Below, piece after piece: positions 36,222-47,600 of a stretch of DNA of 62,491 nt. The notes beneath the pieces were generated by a model. The model saw only the letters and a program-made list of their open reading frames with translations, was not told the DNA's origin and did not search any database. Source of the DNA: Candidatus Poseidoniales archaeon (lineage in GTDB: Archaea > Thermoplasmatota > Poseidoniia > Poseidoniales > Thalassarchaeaceae); NCBI GenBank assembly GCA_012964335.1, contig DTUF01000004.1, positions 1 to 62,491 on the forward strand. The letters run 5' to 3'. Every line of letters begins with the position of its first letter. Within the stretch, counting starts at the first letter, position 1. Position numbers and translations under genes: made by a program.

Positions 36222-36626
36222 ATGGATACAGCAGAATTTGAAAGTCAATTATTGCAAAAAGTTGGTTTTTCGTTAACTACTTTACAATTACGAAATTACA
36301 TTGTTGATATGGAAATTGGAGTATTAGAGGAAGAGCAGGGAGTAACACAACGCATACGCTTTGATGTTGACATTTTTATTTCTGGGGCATCGGTTCCTGA
36401 CGAAGATGAGATTGACCGCGTTCTAGATTATGATTTCATACGTGGTAAAATTAATGAAAAAGTTCGTGGGGTTCGTACGAATTTACTTGAATCACTGGTT
36501 GGTGATTTGATTGATTCGCTGTTAATTCCATTCGAAGCAGTTGCTGCTTCAGTTACAGCCACAAAACTAGACATCTACGATGATGGTAGTGAAATTGGAT
36601 GTAAAATGATGAGATTATCCGATTGA
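36222..36626 (+). CDS. Dihydroneopterin aldolase-like protein (FolB family)
   Basis: FolB converts 7,8-dihydroneopterin to 6-hydroxymethyldihydropterin and glycolaldehyde in folate synthesis. The 134-residue protein has the family's features: LRNYIVDMEIGVLEEEQGVTQRI split as an N-terminal strand and loop, the RVLDYDFI segment, and LLESLVGDLIDSLL leading to the VTATKLDIYDD strand. It overlaps the folM promoter unit and is directly adjacent, so the two are co-transcribed. Like folM it is AT-rich. Epimerase activity (FolX type) is an alternative; the fold assignment is good. Confidence 0.82.
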   Translation: MDTAEFESQLLQKVGFSLTTLQLRNYIVDMEIGVLEEEQGVTQRIRFDVDIFISGASVPDEDEIDRVLDYDFIRGKINEKVRGVRTNLLESLVGDLIDSLLIPFEAVAASVTATKLDIYDDGSEIGCKMMRLSD

Positions 36627-36684
36627 AATAGCATATTTGACAACTCTCATTTTTGCATGATGAATAGGTCAAGCCTCAGATTTC

Positions 36685-36690
36685 AAAAAA
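36685..36690 (-). terminator. Oligo-T terminator after tRNA-Leu
   Basis: Six Ts on the minus strand begin one base after the tRNA discriminator base. Archaeal RNA polymerase commonly stops at such runs. No hairpin other than the tRNA itself is needed. Confidence 0.5.
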
Positions 36691-36691
36691 G

Positions 36692-36775
36692 TGCAGGAGG
36701 TGGGATTCGAACCCACGAACCTCTTGAGACCGGAGCTTAAGTCCGGCGCCGTTGACCAGGCTTGGCAACCCCTGC
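36692..36775 (-). tRNA. tRNA-Leu (anticodon UAA)
   Basis: An 84-base minus-strand tRNA folds fully: acceptor GCAGGGG pairs with CUCCUGC (one G-U), anticodon stem CCGGA/UCCGG with loop CUUAAGC gives anticodon UAA, and the T arm is GUGGG-UUCGAAU-CCCAC. A long variable arm makes it a class II tRNA, as expected for leucine. The discriminator base is A and CCA is not encoded. The gene is followed on its strand by six Ts (36685-36690), a likely terminator. Confidence 0.95.
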
Positions 36776-36926
36776 ACCCCCTCGTCCACGCCTCTCACCC
36801 ATCAATGTGGCGTCTGATGACTACTTTTGCTAAACATTAAAATTTAAGAATTGGGGTGTTGTGAACTCTAGTGAGAATGATGCAGATTACATACTCCCAA
36901 CCATGAACCCTTTAACGGACCGTTGA

Positions 36927-36941
36927 CACGGCGTAGCCGTG
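36927..36941 (+). promoter_or_regulatory. Hairpin containing the GTG start of a surface-protein gene
   Basis: CACGGC-GTA-GCCGTG is a perfect 6-3-6 inverted repeat whose last three bases are the GTG start codon at 36939. An AACGG-A-CCGTT repeat lies just upstream (36914-36924). AT-rich sequence near 36836-36849 could serve promoters on either strand. Confidence 0.4.
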
Positions 36942-39902
36942 GAACAAACAACATCAACCTATGCCGCCGCACCGAGAATCTCATTGGTATCGCTATTTCT
37001 CGTTGCTGTGATGATTTCTACACTTTTAGCGCCGCTCTCCTCTCAGCCATCAGGTTCTGAATTATTATCGGAAGAACCACGTTACAACAGTGGCGAAATT
37101 CCAATGAAACTTTACAATATTTTTGTAGACAAGAGAAATTCAACCGCAGGTGGTGATGGATACCTAACCACAAAGACGCCAAATAATGGCCAGAGTAATG
37201 AATCAGCTCTTTCAGGTTCACTTGAATTTAGGACCAGAAATGTGCTAAGTGACATGCCAGTAGGTGGTAGATCGGCATCAGGAGGCGGAAGTGGTTGGGA
37301 GATACCCCTCAATATTTTCCTTAAAGCAACTGCAGGTTCACAACAGCAGACAGCAACTTACACCTTCACACTAAGGATTGAAGATGATAGTGGAAGTTCA
37401 GAAACAATCTCAACTGCGCAAAAAGAACAGAGTGCTTGTGATGATATATTTGGTTGCGGTTGGCATCAAGAAATTGTACGATTGCAATGGATTGGTAATC
37501 AGTACAAGACAATCCCATCTGGGGGCGCACTTACCCTAACAGTATCTGCCGAATCTACTTGTGAAGGACAAGGTGGTGGACCGTTTGGTCCCTCATGTGA
37601 TGCTGAAGTAATGTGGGGCGACCCAGATTCATCTGATGATTACTCAACCATGGAGTTCTGGTCTAATGCTGCCTCAGGAAGTGAGGTGAGAATCTTTTCG
37701 GAAGGTGCTCTTTGGACTGACCCTGAAACCTTGGATTGGTTTCCTAACGAATTGCCAGAAGAGCGTTCAATGGCATTCAAAGTCAGTGTCGTCAATGCCC
37801 TAGGCAGGGAAGATGTCACTGCAGTATCTGTCCAATTGCGTGCTCCAGATGGAAGTTATCCTGTTGACCACACTTTCACCAATGCTGAGTTGACTGAGTC
37901 TGCAGGTGTCTTGAGTGGTACTTTTGTTTGGACTTATCCAGCAGGTATTCAAGCTGGTGTTTACACATTGACTCTCTCTGTCAGTGATATTCAAGGTTCA
38001 AACCCATTTGTTTTCGAACATGATGAAGTAGTGGTTCACCAATATGGCGTTTCTGTCAGGAATGCCGCTGACCGTAGTGCAGAATATATTGCTCCAGATC
38101 AGACTACTCCAATAATGTTTATTTTACGTCATACTGGCTCTTCAGGTTCCTCACTTGATATTCAATTAGATTTGCAGACTACTCTTGATTCAAGTTGGTC
38201 TGCTCTATTTGACCGGCCAGAAGGCTACACTATCAGTGATGGTGGAAATGAGGTGACTGCACAATTGACATTAGCGGCTCCTACTGAATTAGGCAATGCA
38301 CCACCACGACTTGATATCTCTGTGCGTGCTTACAATACAAGTGGTGCAGAGGTACACTATACAACGATGCAAATCACTTTGGAGAAATTAGATGTATTTG
38401 CCCCCCCAATGGTCGCACTTTGGGATAGTGAGCATGACAATCAGATAGACAATTCAACCCTAAGGGGAGGACCACTCGAATTTGATGTAACAGTCCCCCA
38501 ATTTGTAGATGATTTGGGTCCCCCTACACCTTTCTACATTGAAATATTCAATACTGGTTTTGATGTTGATTCATTCCGCTTTGAAGTCACTGAAAAGCCC
38601 AGAGGAACGGTATTTTACTTCGTAGATAATCAGACTGGACAGATGATTACTCAAGACCCTAATGATGGGTTGTGGCACAGCCCAGCAATGCCAAGGCACA
38701 CCAATTACACTTTGGCACTATTTGTCAATCCCTCATCAGAGGTGGACGACCCTGACTATGGTTTAATGGAAATTGAATTATCCAGTGCTGGAAATACATC
38801 TCTGTCTGCAATAGTAGGTTTCACTCCTCATCGTACCAACGGACTACAAGCATCGGTGGTCTTTGATTGCGATGGTGAAAGTAATGGCTTAGGCCATGTT
38901 GAATATCAGAACTGTCTGAATGATGATAGTGATGAATACATTGATGTCAGAATGCGAATAGAAGCAACTCAAACTTCTGGAGATGATAACCAAGTAATTG
39001 ATTGGAGGGTAGTTAATCCTGCTACTTATGAGAGGAACGAAGATGGTGAACACGGGAAATACACTTTGTGGGATTACTTCATCACCAATACAGACAATGA
39101 TCCAATGCCAGTAATGCAAATGACCGTTGGAGATACTGTTGAGTTTAATCTTGAGATTCACCTAACTAACCAAGTATTAGCAGCAAACCACACGATTTAC
39201 GTACGAATTGAAGAAGTTACAGAGAATAATGATGCACAGCGTTTCTTTGATTTACCAATTAGTATTGAAGTAGGTGATGGCGACCCAGAATTGAAAATTA
39301 TTCAGAATACAACAAATCAAGCTATGGCTCCTGGTGTCGAAAAAACCTATGAAATGACTCTCAAGAATGAAGGGAATACAGATATGCAGGTTGTTCTTAG
39401 TGCCACTGCGCCAAGTGGATGGACAGTGGTTGCAGAAAATCATAACACACAATCATCCTTAGTCTTAGTTGATGCATTTTCAGAAATCACATTTCAAGTT
39501 ACAATTACCGCTGCAGAAAATGCTCGACACGGTGATTTCCATACAATTGTGGTGACCGGAAAACCACAATCATTTGAGACTGGATTTTCTGACCAGTTTA
39601 ATGCAGAATTAGATATTGATATTCGTGTTGAAATTAATGACCCTGTTCTCAGAATCACAAATGAACTGAGTAACATGCGCAATTCAACGATTATGATGCT
39701 TGCAGGATTCATTATCCTAGTTGTAGCAGCAATTGCAGGTAAGCGCAGAAGAGTTGACGTTTGGGATGAAGAAGAGGATGAACATGACGTTGATGAAGAG
39801 TTCGACTTACCTGAGGCAGTAACAGATGAAGAATCTGAGTTAGAGGAAATCATTGATGATGAAGATGATGACCTTGATGAAATTGAATTAATTGATGATT
39901 GA
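36939..39902 (+). CDS. Large cell-surface protein with acidic cytoplasmic tail
   Basis: The 987-residue protein starts at a GTG and has a signal peptide (about 12-36, ISLVSLFLVAVMISTLLAPL). The long outer region is rich in Ser, Thr, Asp and Gly with beta-sandwich-like repeats; segments such as NTTNQAMAPGVEKTYEMTL and NEGNTDMQVVLSA resemble CARDB/NPCBM-associated Ig-like domains. A single helix (about 918-936) is followed by RKRR-type basic residues and a strongly acidic tail of about 45 residues. It is probably an S-layer-like or adhesion protein with its tail in the cytoplasm. No enzyme domain is visible. Confidence 0.8.
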   Translation: MEQTTSTYAAAPRISLVSLFLVAVMISTLLAPLSSQPSGSELLSEEPRYNSGEIPMKLYNIFVDKRNSTAGGDGYLTTKTPNNGQSNESALSGSLEFRTRNVLSDMPVGGRSASGGGSGWEIPLNIFLKATAGSQQQTATYTFTLRIEDDSGSSETISTAQKEQSACDDIFGCGWHQEIVRLQWIGNQYKTIPSGGALTLTVSAESTCEGQGGGPFGPSCDAEVMWGDPDSSDDYSTMEFWSNAASGSEVRIFSEGALWTDPETLDWFPNELPEERSMAFKVSVVNALGREDVTAVSVQLRAPDGSYPVDHTFTNAELTESAGVLSGTFVWTYPAGIQAGVYTLTLSVSDIQGSNPFVFEHDEVVVHQYGVSVRNAADRSAEYIAPDQTTPIMFILRHTGSSGSSLDIQLDLQTTLDSSWSALFDRPEGYTISDGGNEVTAQLTLAAPTELGNAPPRLDISVRAYNTSGAEVHYTTMQITLEKLDVFAPPMVALWDSEHDNQIDNSTLRGGPLEFDVTVPQFVDDLGPPTPFYIEIFNTGFDVDSFRFEVTEKPRGTVFYFVDNQTGQMITQDPNDGLWHSPAMPRHTNYTLALFVNPSSEVDDPDYGLMEIELSSAGNTSLSAIVGFTPHRTNGLQASVVFDCDGESNGLGHVEYQNCLNDDSDEYIDVRMRIEATQTSGDDNQVIDWRVVNPATYERNEDGEHGKYTLWDYFITNTDNDPMPVMQMTVGDTVEFNLEIHLTNQVLAANHTIYVRIEEVTENNDAQRFFDLPISIEVGDGDPELKIIQNTTNQAMAPGVEKTYEMTLKNEGNTDMQVVLSATAPSGWTVVAENHNTQSSLVLVDAFSEITFQVTITAAENARHGDFHTIVVTGKPQSFETGFSDQFNAELDIDIRVEINDPVLRITNELSNMRNSTIMMLAGFIILVVAAIAGKRRRVDVWDEEEDEHDVDEEFDLPEAVTDEESELEEIIDDEDDDLDEIELIDD

Positions 39903-40033
39903 ATCGATTGAGAGGGTTCTAATAGCCCCCCCTTTAGGGCAGATTAACGACTTGGGTCGGACGCGTAGAAGTAGATGGTGGCTCCCAAAAGGATGCTTTC
40001 ATCAGATTTCACGAGGTCTAGGCAACAGATCGG

Positions 40034-40048
40034 ACCCCTTGGAGGGGT
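40034..40048 (+). promoter_or_regulatory. Hairpin enclosing the NYN RNase ribosome-binding site
   Basis: ACCCCT-TGG-AGGGGT is a perfect 6-3-6 inverted repeat ending six bases before the TTG start at 40055. The GGAGGGG Shine-Dalgarno-like sequence (40041-40047) lies in its loop and 3' arm. Confidence 0.4.
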
Positions 40049-40054
40049 TGCTAA

Positions 40055-41416
40055 TTGGTAGAAAATGAAGAAGAATCGAAGGTAGTGATAGTGATTGATG
40101 GCCCCAATGTTGGGATGAGCCACTCTGCAAATAAGTGGCCGGCATCAGCTACAGGAATTGCAACTGCGGTGACGTATTACTCTGATGCTGGATACGAAGT
40201 ATACGCGTTCGTGCCACGGCATTATCTCAGCGATAATGCGGGTAAGAAGGGTGTAGATGACCCATCAATTCTACGTGCATTGAAGGATAAAGGAACGGTT
40301 GTTTCTGTCCCATCACAAGATCATGATGATGATTACTGGCTACAATTTGCTTGGCAACAGGGCGCTTATGCCGTCACTAATGATAGAATGAAAGACCACG
40401 TGTCAAAATATCCTAATGGTGAAGAAGGTTTTTACAAATGGCGAGATAACAAAGTTATATCTTACACCTTTGCTGGAGATTTTTTCCTTCCTAACCCCTC
40501 TTTTGATTTACCAAAACCTACAGTTCATCAAGTGAAGGAATTAACCAAATCAAAGCCAAAGACTGATTCAAAAGGCAGCAAAAAACCAATTCCAAAGGAG
40601 AAGAAAAAGCAACAATCAAAGCAACCTCCTCAATCAAAGAAAAGCTCAACGTCTCCTACTGTTAGACAGGCTCGAAAAGCATTTCGTGAAGCGGTTAGAC
40701 AAAGGTTAGCAGGGGGTTCAGTAAACTGTGGACTTTTAGCCTCTGAGATTACTGGGCTTGTTAATGAAAAATTAGGACAAGATTGCGCTAATAGGAAAGA
40801 GTTGATGGGGGTAATGAATGTATCAACAACCCTCTCCTTCCATGACCAATTAATTCAGGTAATGAGTAGTGAATTGAAAGTTGAGTTAGTCAACGGCCAA
40901 CCAGTTGATGTTCACTTGCAAGATTCGCCTAATTCCAAGCCTTCAACATCAAAGTCTGAGCCTAGTAGTAAACAGCCGCAACCTAAGGCTAAGAAAAGTG
41001 TTGAAAATCAGCCTAGAAAAGTTACTGATAATAAGAGTGGAAAAGGTAAGCGAATGCACCTAGAAGAATTCAAACAAACTCTTAGTGAAAATGACCTTGA
41101 TAAATTAAAAATTTCGATATATCAATTACCATTAAAAATTGAAGAAGCAATCCCATTTCTAACTACCATTGAGTATCCTGTTAATTATGCAGATGTGGGT
41201 AATCGGTATAAGGCGAAATTTGGTACCAGAATCAGTTCTTTATTCAAAAATATGGACAATTTAATCTTATTTATGAATTTCAGATTGGAGTTTAATGTTA
41301 GTGATTTAATTCGCGATGGCGACATGATTTTACGTGAATCAGCATCTTCAAAACCTACTTCAAAAAAGCCCTCTTCCGGCGGGATAATTGGTTGGCTTAA
41401 ATCACTATTTTCATAA
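40055..41416 (+). CDS. NYN-domain ribonuclease, Regnase-1 (ZC3H12A)-like
   Basis: The 453-residue protein starts at a TTG with GGAGGGG upstream. Residues 8-148 match the PIN-like NYN domain of Regnase/ZC3H12 RNases: VIDGPNVGMSH with Asp15, an acidic HDDDYW segment (Asp91-93), AVTNDRMKDH with Asp110, and ISYTFAGDFFLP. All four catalytic acidic positions of Regnase-1 have a counterpart. A Lys/Ser/Pro-rich linker (about 160-205) leads to a helical region (205-275), a second linker, and a C-terminal domain (about 335-430) that could be OST-HTH/LOTUS-like. It probably cleaves RNA in the cytoplasm; targets are unknown. Confidence 0.82.
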   Translation: MVENEEESKVVIVIDGPNVGMSHSANKWPASATGIATAVTYYSDAGYEVYAFVPRHYLSDNAGKKGVDDPSILRALKDKGTVVSVPSQDHDDDYWLQFAWQQGAYAVTNDRMKDHVSKYPNGEEGFYKWRDNKVISYTFAGDFFLPNPSFDLPKPTVHQVKELTKSKPKTDSKGSKKPIPKEKKKQQSKQPPQSKKSSTSPTVRQARKAFREAVRQRLAGGSVNCGLLASEITGLVNEKLGQDCANRKELMGVMNVSTTLSFHDQLIQVMSSELKVELVNGQPVDVHLQDSPNSKPSTSKSEPSSKQPQPKAKKSVENQPRKVTDNKSGKGKRMHLEEFKQTLSENDLDKLKISIYQLPLKIEEAIPFLTTIEYPVNYADVGNRYKAKFGTRISSLFKNMDNLILFMNFRLEFNVSDLIRDGDMILRESASSKPTSKKPSSGGIIGWLKSLFS

Positions 41417-41654
41417 GATAAATCTGTACTATTAAGAACTGATTTTCCATGGTTATTTTTGCCCCTAATTTTTACGATACAGATGCTTAAGAATTGGGAT
41501 GGTGATTGAATCATCTGTTGAAACTAGCCCTAATGTGTGTATGAACTGTGCTCCAACTGTATTAAGAGGCAAGAGATATGGTTAGTATATAGGTTCAAGT
41601 ATGCTTATGCAAGGTCAATCAAAGTTCAGCGCGGTTTTAAGACTCCAAAGCAAG

Positions 41655-44600
41655 ATGAGGATGAAGGCTTTATTTCTAGTCTCGCTGATGATATTCACAT
41701 CGTTAGCGGCGTTGGAATTTGCATCATGGGAAGCAGCTGCAACTACCGACCAAGATGGGGATGGGTTAACCTGTGGTATGGAGTTTTTACTACAGACTCA
41801 ATGTCAAGATTGGGATTCTGACAATGATGGTTTACCCGATGGCTGGGAATGGAAGTATGGATTGAACCCAAATGATGGTTCTTCACTTTCAAGCAATGGT
41901 GCTTCAGGTGACCCCGATGGTGATTCAATGTCTAACCTCCAAGAGTACACTTACCTAACTCCACTCGGATGGGACTCTGCAAACACTCCAAATATGCTTG
42001 ATAACGGCGTATGGTGGAATGGTACTGTTCCCGTTCGAAACTGGAATGAAGAGGGTGCAATGCAAGTCAATCAACCGGCTTGTGGAGGGCCAGGAAATGA
42101 TGGGAATGGTTCCACAGTAATTCTTTGTGATGAAGATCCGGTAGGTGATATTTGTAATGATGGAATTGACAATGACAAAGATGGCCTTGTTGACCATGCA
42201 GACCCAGATAAGGATGGTGACCAAGTTTGTGGCTCAAACGATGACGATGGTGATGGCCTTTTTGATGAGGACCCTGATGGCTGGGATACCGATGGCGATG
42301 GACTTCCAGATGGTTGGGAAGTTGCAAACAACCTGAATGCAACTAATCCGACAGGCATTGACGGAATGATGGGCGACCCTGATGGCGATGGTTTAGTCAA
42401 CATTCAGGAGTATGTCAACCCCTCGTGGACAACCACAAATAGCGGCACTCCTTACTTCATGTCGGGCAACCCACAGACCGAACAGGCTACTGAGAATGTT
42501 AATCCATGTAACCCTCTATTTGGGTGTTTAGCCCAAACAGCTTCAGTAGACCAAGATACTGATACAGACCCTTGGGATAATGACACAGATAATGATGGAT
42601 TGGAAGATGGATGGGAAGCACTGACAATTCTCACTGACCCAACTTCTGCTGATACAGATGGTGACGGAATTGATGACGGTGTTGAAGCTAATGTCTCAAC
42701 ATACGGAAACCCACCTCAGCACAGCGACCCTCGTGACAACAATACAGACGGCGACCAGTTTGATGATGGAGATGAAGATAAGAATGGCAACGGCAGAGTA
42801 GATGCCAATGAAACGGACCCTACTCGCAGAGAGGATGCAGGGGATTTCGATAATGATGGAATTGATAACTGGATTGAGAATCTATCCTGTTCAATGTGGA
42901 ATGTATACGACACCGACTTTGGAGGTGTTGGCGATGGTGATGAGTCAAATCTATCACACTCAACAGATCCATGTATGTCGTTAATTGATTACAGCACAAC
43001 TCTAGACACTGCTGCACAGGCTGGTGGTTACAATGCAGGACTACAGCGCCTGTATCTTACAGACGCTTCTGGTTTTGACTCAACTCCAATTGATTGGCGA
43101 ACTCTAAATGGGGCTGTTGGCTACTACAATGATTCCAATGGACAATTGACGAGTTTCAGTTATGGTGCAGTTGTAAACAACATCCTATTTGGAGTAGTTA
43201 CTCCTCCACCAGCAAATACTGTTGAAGTGATTTCCAAGAATGGCAGTTGGTGCCACTATGAAGGTGCAAACTCTGGCAGCCTAGGCACAACACACTCTCA
43301 CTGTGATGACGATTACGCAGATAGTGATGGAGACGGATTAGCGGATTGGGAAGAGACCCTTTCAATATGGGGTTGGTTCTCAATTTCTACGCTGTATGAT
43401 TCTGATGGAGATGGTCAAAATGATTTGGATGAAATACTCAATTCAACTGACCCAATGGAACCATGTGATAACACATTAGATACTGATGGAGACTTACTCA
43501 ATAACTACTTTGAGAACACAACTGGTTGTGATTTGATGTTTGTACCAGGCATGGGTGCAGGCAACGGTTCAACTGATGCATATGTTACCGATTATCTTGA
43601 TATTGATACTGATAACGGTGGGGTTATTGATTCACAAGAATATCTAGATGGGACAAATCCCCAGAATGACCCATCTGATGATATGAATCCCGCTGATACT
43701 GATGGCGATGGTATCCCTGATAACATCGAGAATCAAACTGGTACAGACTGGCGGAATCCCGATACCGATGGTGGGGGGATGAGTGATTACGAAGAATGTC
43801 CTCCTCAATTTTGGCAAGATTGTCACCTTAGTCCGCAAAACCCATGGGACCCAACTGACGATATCAACCCTAACGAAGTTGTGTTCTACGCTAACAACAC
43901 TTCTAGCACTGGTAATGGTGTAGATACTAATTTAATTCACCGGTGGAGAGTAAAAACTTATGATTACTACACTGGAGGAGCTTATGGAATAAATACATCA
44001 TTAGTCAGTGAACAGCAATTAACTGCTGGTGAAATTAACACCTATCAGGTTGCCAACAATACTTTTTGGGATTCGACAGAAATGTGGCTAATGGAATTCC
44101 TGCAGCCGATTGAACCCGGTGGCACTTTACCTCAGCCCTCACATACAATCGAATATATGTCATGGTTTGATTCAATGGCAGAATTGAATCAGACAAACCA
44201 CACCCGAGATATCCGTGTGTCAGCAACAGCCGTTGGTGGCTTGATGGTTAGTGTGCCAGAGGTAAACTACACCGATTCCGAACTTCAGGCTGGTGTGGAG
44301 TTCCCAACCCCATACGCAACGGATTTACCAGAATATTTTACCGACTACACATTGAGAGAATCAAATGTCAGTAACATCACATATGGGGTCATTACGGATT
44401 CTGGTGCGGTCTCAGCATGGGATAAGATTCAGGCGATCAAAAATTATCTTTCAGAAGAAGATACCAATGTGACCGATCCGGATTTCAAGTTGAATTTTGA
44501 TGGTTCTGGCGCACCAAATATTGAAGATGTCTCACATTTCATCCTTGACTATTCAAGAGAAGGTTCGTGCTCAGAATATGTGACTACTTTCACCACGATG

Positions 44601-47600
44601 GCGAGGATTGCAGGAATACCTGCGCGCACAGTAACTGGTTACACAGGTGGAGTTTGGCATGGGACTGGTTACATGGTGATGGGCTCAAACTGGAATACTT
44701 GGTCTGAAGTACATCTGCAACAAATCGGGTCAAATTTGGATATGGGGTGGATACCAATTGACCCCTGCCCTCCAGCTGAACAGGTTCAATTCCTCAATGA
44801 AAGTGTAAATCCTCTAACATTCGAGAGGGACCTTTCTTCTGGATTGATTTACATTAATGGTTCCTTACAATTCACCAACAACAGTACGGGTGCTGTTGAT
44901 GCACTTGTGAATGCTTATCTCGTTTCAGCAAATGATACCAATCCTATGAATCCATCAGTTTTGAACGAAGATTCTCGTATTCGTGCTATTTTGACTGACC
45001 AAAATGGTAACTTCTCAATAAATGGGACTCCAGCGATGATGCCTGACCCAGGTTATGCAAAAGTGGTTGTTGAGTCTAGACAAGGGGGTTATGTACCGTA
45101 CTCATACCAAGTATACGCTGTGACTCTGAATATAACTGACGATGTTAATTTCACTTTAACTGGGCCCGAACCAGTCGGCGCTCCGATTATTGGGGCTGGC
45201 ACTACAACTACTATCACTGGCAATATGCTTTGGAATGCCACGCCACAAACTGACCCATCAGTGACGGGAAATTTCACTGTTGAATTGACTTATCCTTCTT
45301 CTGTTTTAAGTGCTAATGTAACCTTGCAAGCACCGGTTTGGACAGATGGTTTCTTTTCCTTCGATCTCAACTTGTCAGACCTTGAATCACAAGGCTTGCG
45401 TCAAGCAACAATCTCCTTTGCAGGTTGGCATGAGGGTAATTTGAACTTAGTCCCATCTCCGGTTTATCACGCACGCCCAGGTACATTGAATTTCACAATG
45501 AATATCTCAGCAGCACCAAATATGAATGCTACAATAGAAGGTCCCGGCGCCAATCATTCGTTGTTAGTAATCAACGAAAATATCTATGTAAATGGTACTG
45601 TGGATACCCGTGGTGCTGCACCTGCACCTATGGATGGGTACATATCCCTCTTATTGCGAAGTAATGGCAGTAATACTAGTTACACAAATATTACAACTTG
45701 GGTAGTAACCAACGGAGTTTACAACATTACTTGGAGAATGAATGGTAGTGATGTACCGATTGGGCCAGGTTATCTAGATGTCCAATTATTATTTGGGCAA
45801 GGTATTCCTGGCGCTTCTGACCAAGATGAATTCGTAGGATATGGTTTACGTAGTGAAGTTACAATGAGTTTCAATCTCGGCTCAATAGAGCGCGGTCAAA
45901 TGGCATCGGTGATGGTATCATTAGCTGACCATACAGGTATGGCTACTCTTCCATTCAATGGCACTTATCTCATGACATTTGATGGGACGCTTGTCAATAC
46001 TTCAGTTGACCCTGAGGGTGACTGGATTACTAGCGAATTTACACCCTCTGGGACTCTCGCAGCAGGTGACTATTGGTGGAATATTTCCTACGATGGATAC
46101 CTAGGTGGGAACGCAGGTAGCGAATGGTTCAAGCCAGCAAATGCTAGTGGCCTTCTCCTTGTTACTGGAACTGCTACATTATCCATCAATCTTGCTCAAG
46201 AGTGGACTCACTTAGGAGGTACTACGGTAATTTCAGGGACTCTTACGGATGATGTGCTTGGTACACCAATTCTATGGCATACCGCAGATGTACAGTTTTC
46301 AATTGCCTTGCCAGGGACTGGTCCAAATGGGCCGAATGGGGAACCTCCACTTCCAATATTCATTCCTTTAGGTAGTGGATTGTCCAACCAGACCAATGGA
46401 AATTATTCCGTTGTGGTTACTTTACCAACTGACCTAGCATCAGCAGCTCATAACCTCACTACAATACTTGATTTTGATACCTATGCTGGACCTCGTGGTG
46501 CATACTACTTCATGTACACTCCACCAGCAGCATTGATTGGACTTGAATCCGAGTTGGTGCTAAGGAGCAACATTACAACGGTGATAGTTGAAGCAGGAAA
46601 TACAATTCCTTTCAACGTCACAGTTACTGATGTGGGCGATGGTTCTGCCGTAGTTGGAGAAACAGTCAATTTCACATGGGATTGGGGCGGCACAAACACT
46701 TCGATTGGACAAGTCGTCTCAGGTGCAAATGGTGTGACGATTCTGAATTGGGTCGTGCCACCAACAATGGACCCTGGCTATTACGATGTGAGAATCTGGA
46801 TGGCTAACGATACCTCCGACCCTCTTTCATCTGGATCTGCACGATGGTGGGGCAATGAAACTTTCATGAATATCACCGTACAGGTACCGTCTGATGTTGT
46901 GATATCGTCTGTGCCACTAAATGTGACAGCAGGAACTAGCTTCCAATTAGTGGGCACAGTCAATGATGGCAACGACGTATCCCGGCCGTTCAACGGACCG
47001 GTTGGAATTGAAGTCTTCTTCTTAGGCGACCCATCAGAAACGTTGGTTGCAAGTTATATTACTGCCAACAACGGTTCATTCAACTTATCAGTTCCAACTG
47101 ATCCAAATAATGATGGTATCACAAATGGAAACAAGACTCTTGTGGTTTCAGTACTTGATGGCAGTAATCCATTCTACCTTACAGGCTCAGCAAGTTCAGG
47201 GATGCTGATTATTGGCGTTACTGATTTCGAACAACAAACCCCACTCATCCCAATAGTTGTTACTCGTGGTGAGAATGTTAGTTTCGGCGCAGTACTAGTC
47301 GAAGCATCTGACAATTATCGGCTCATTACTAACACTACAGTTGCGGCACAATTCCACGATACTTGGATACCAGATTCAATGACAGACAGTAATGCTACTG
47401 CATCGTGGACTTACTCCGTGCCAAATACCCAACCTCTTGGACAGATTACAGTGACAATTTACTATAATGCAACAGGGATTTGGGAAATGCATCCGACAAC
47501 TCATCAAATCGGCACAATTAGTGTGCGTTCAATTACCGTACTTGTTGTGGATAACATTAGCGCAAACCCACTTTCAGGTGCTGTATTTGATGTCACAGGA

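Noticed and set aside
39975-40059. Possible 28-codon gene before the NYN RNase
   Set aside because: It overlaps the RNase start, has no recognisable motif and contains the leader hairpin, so it is more likely untranslated.
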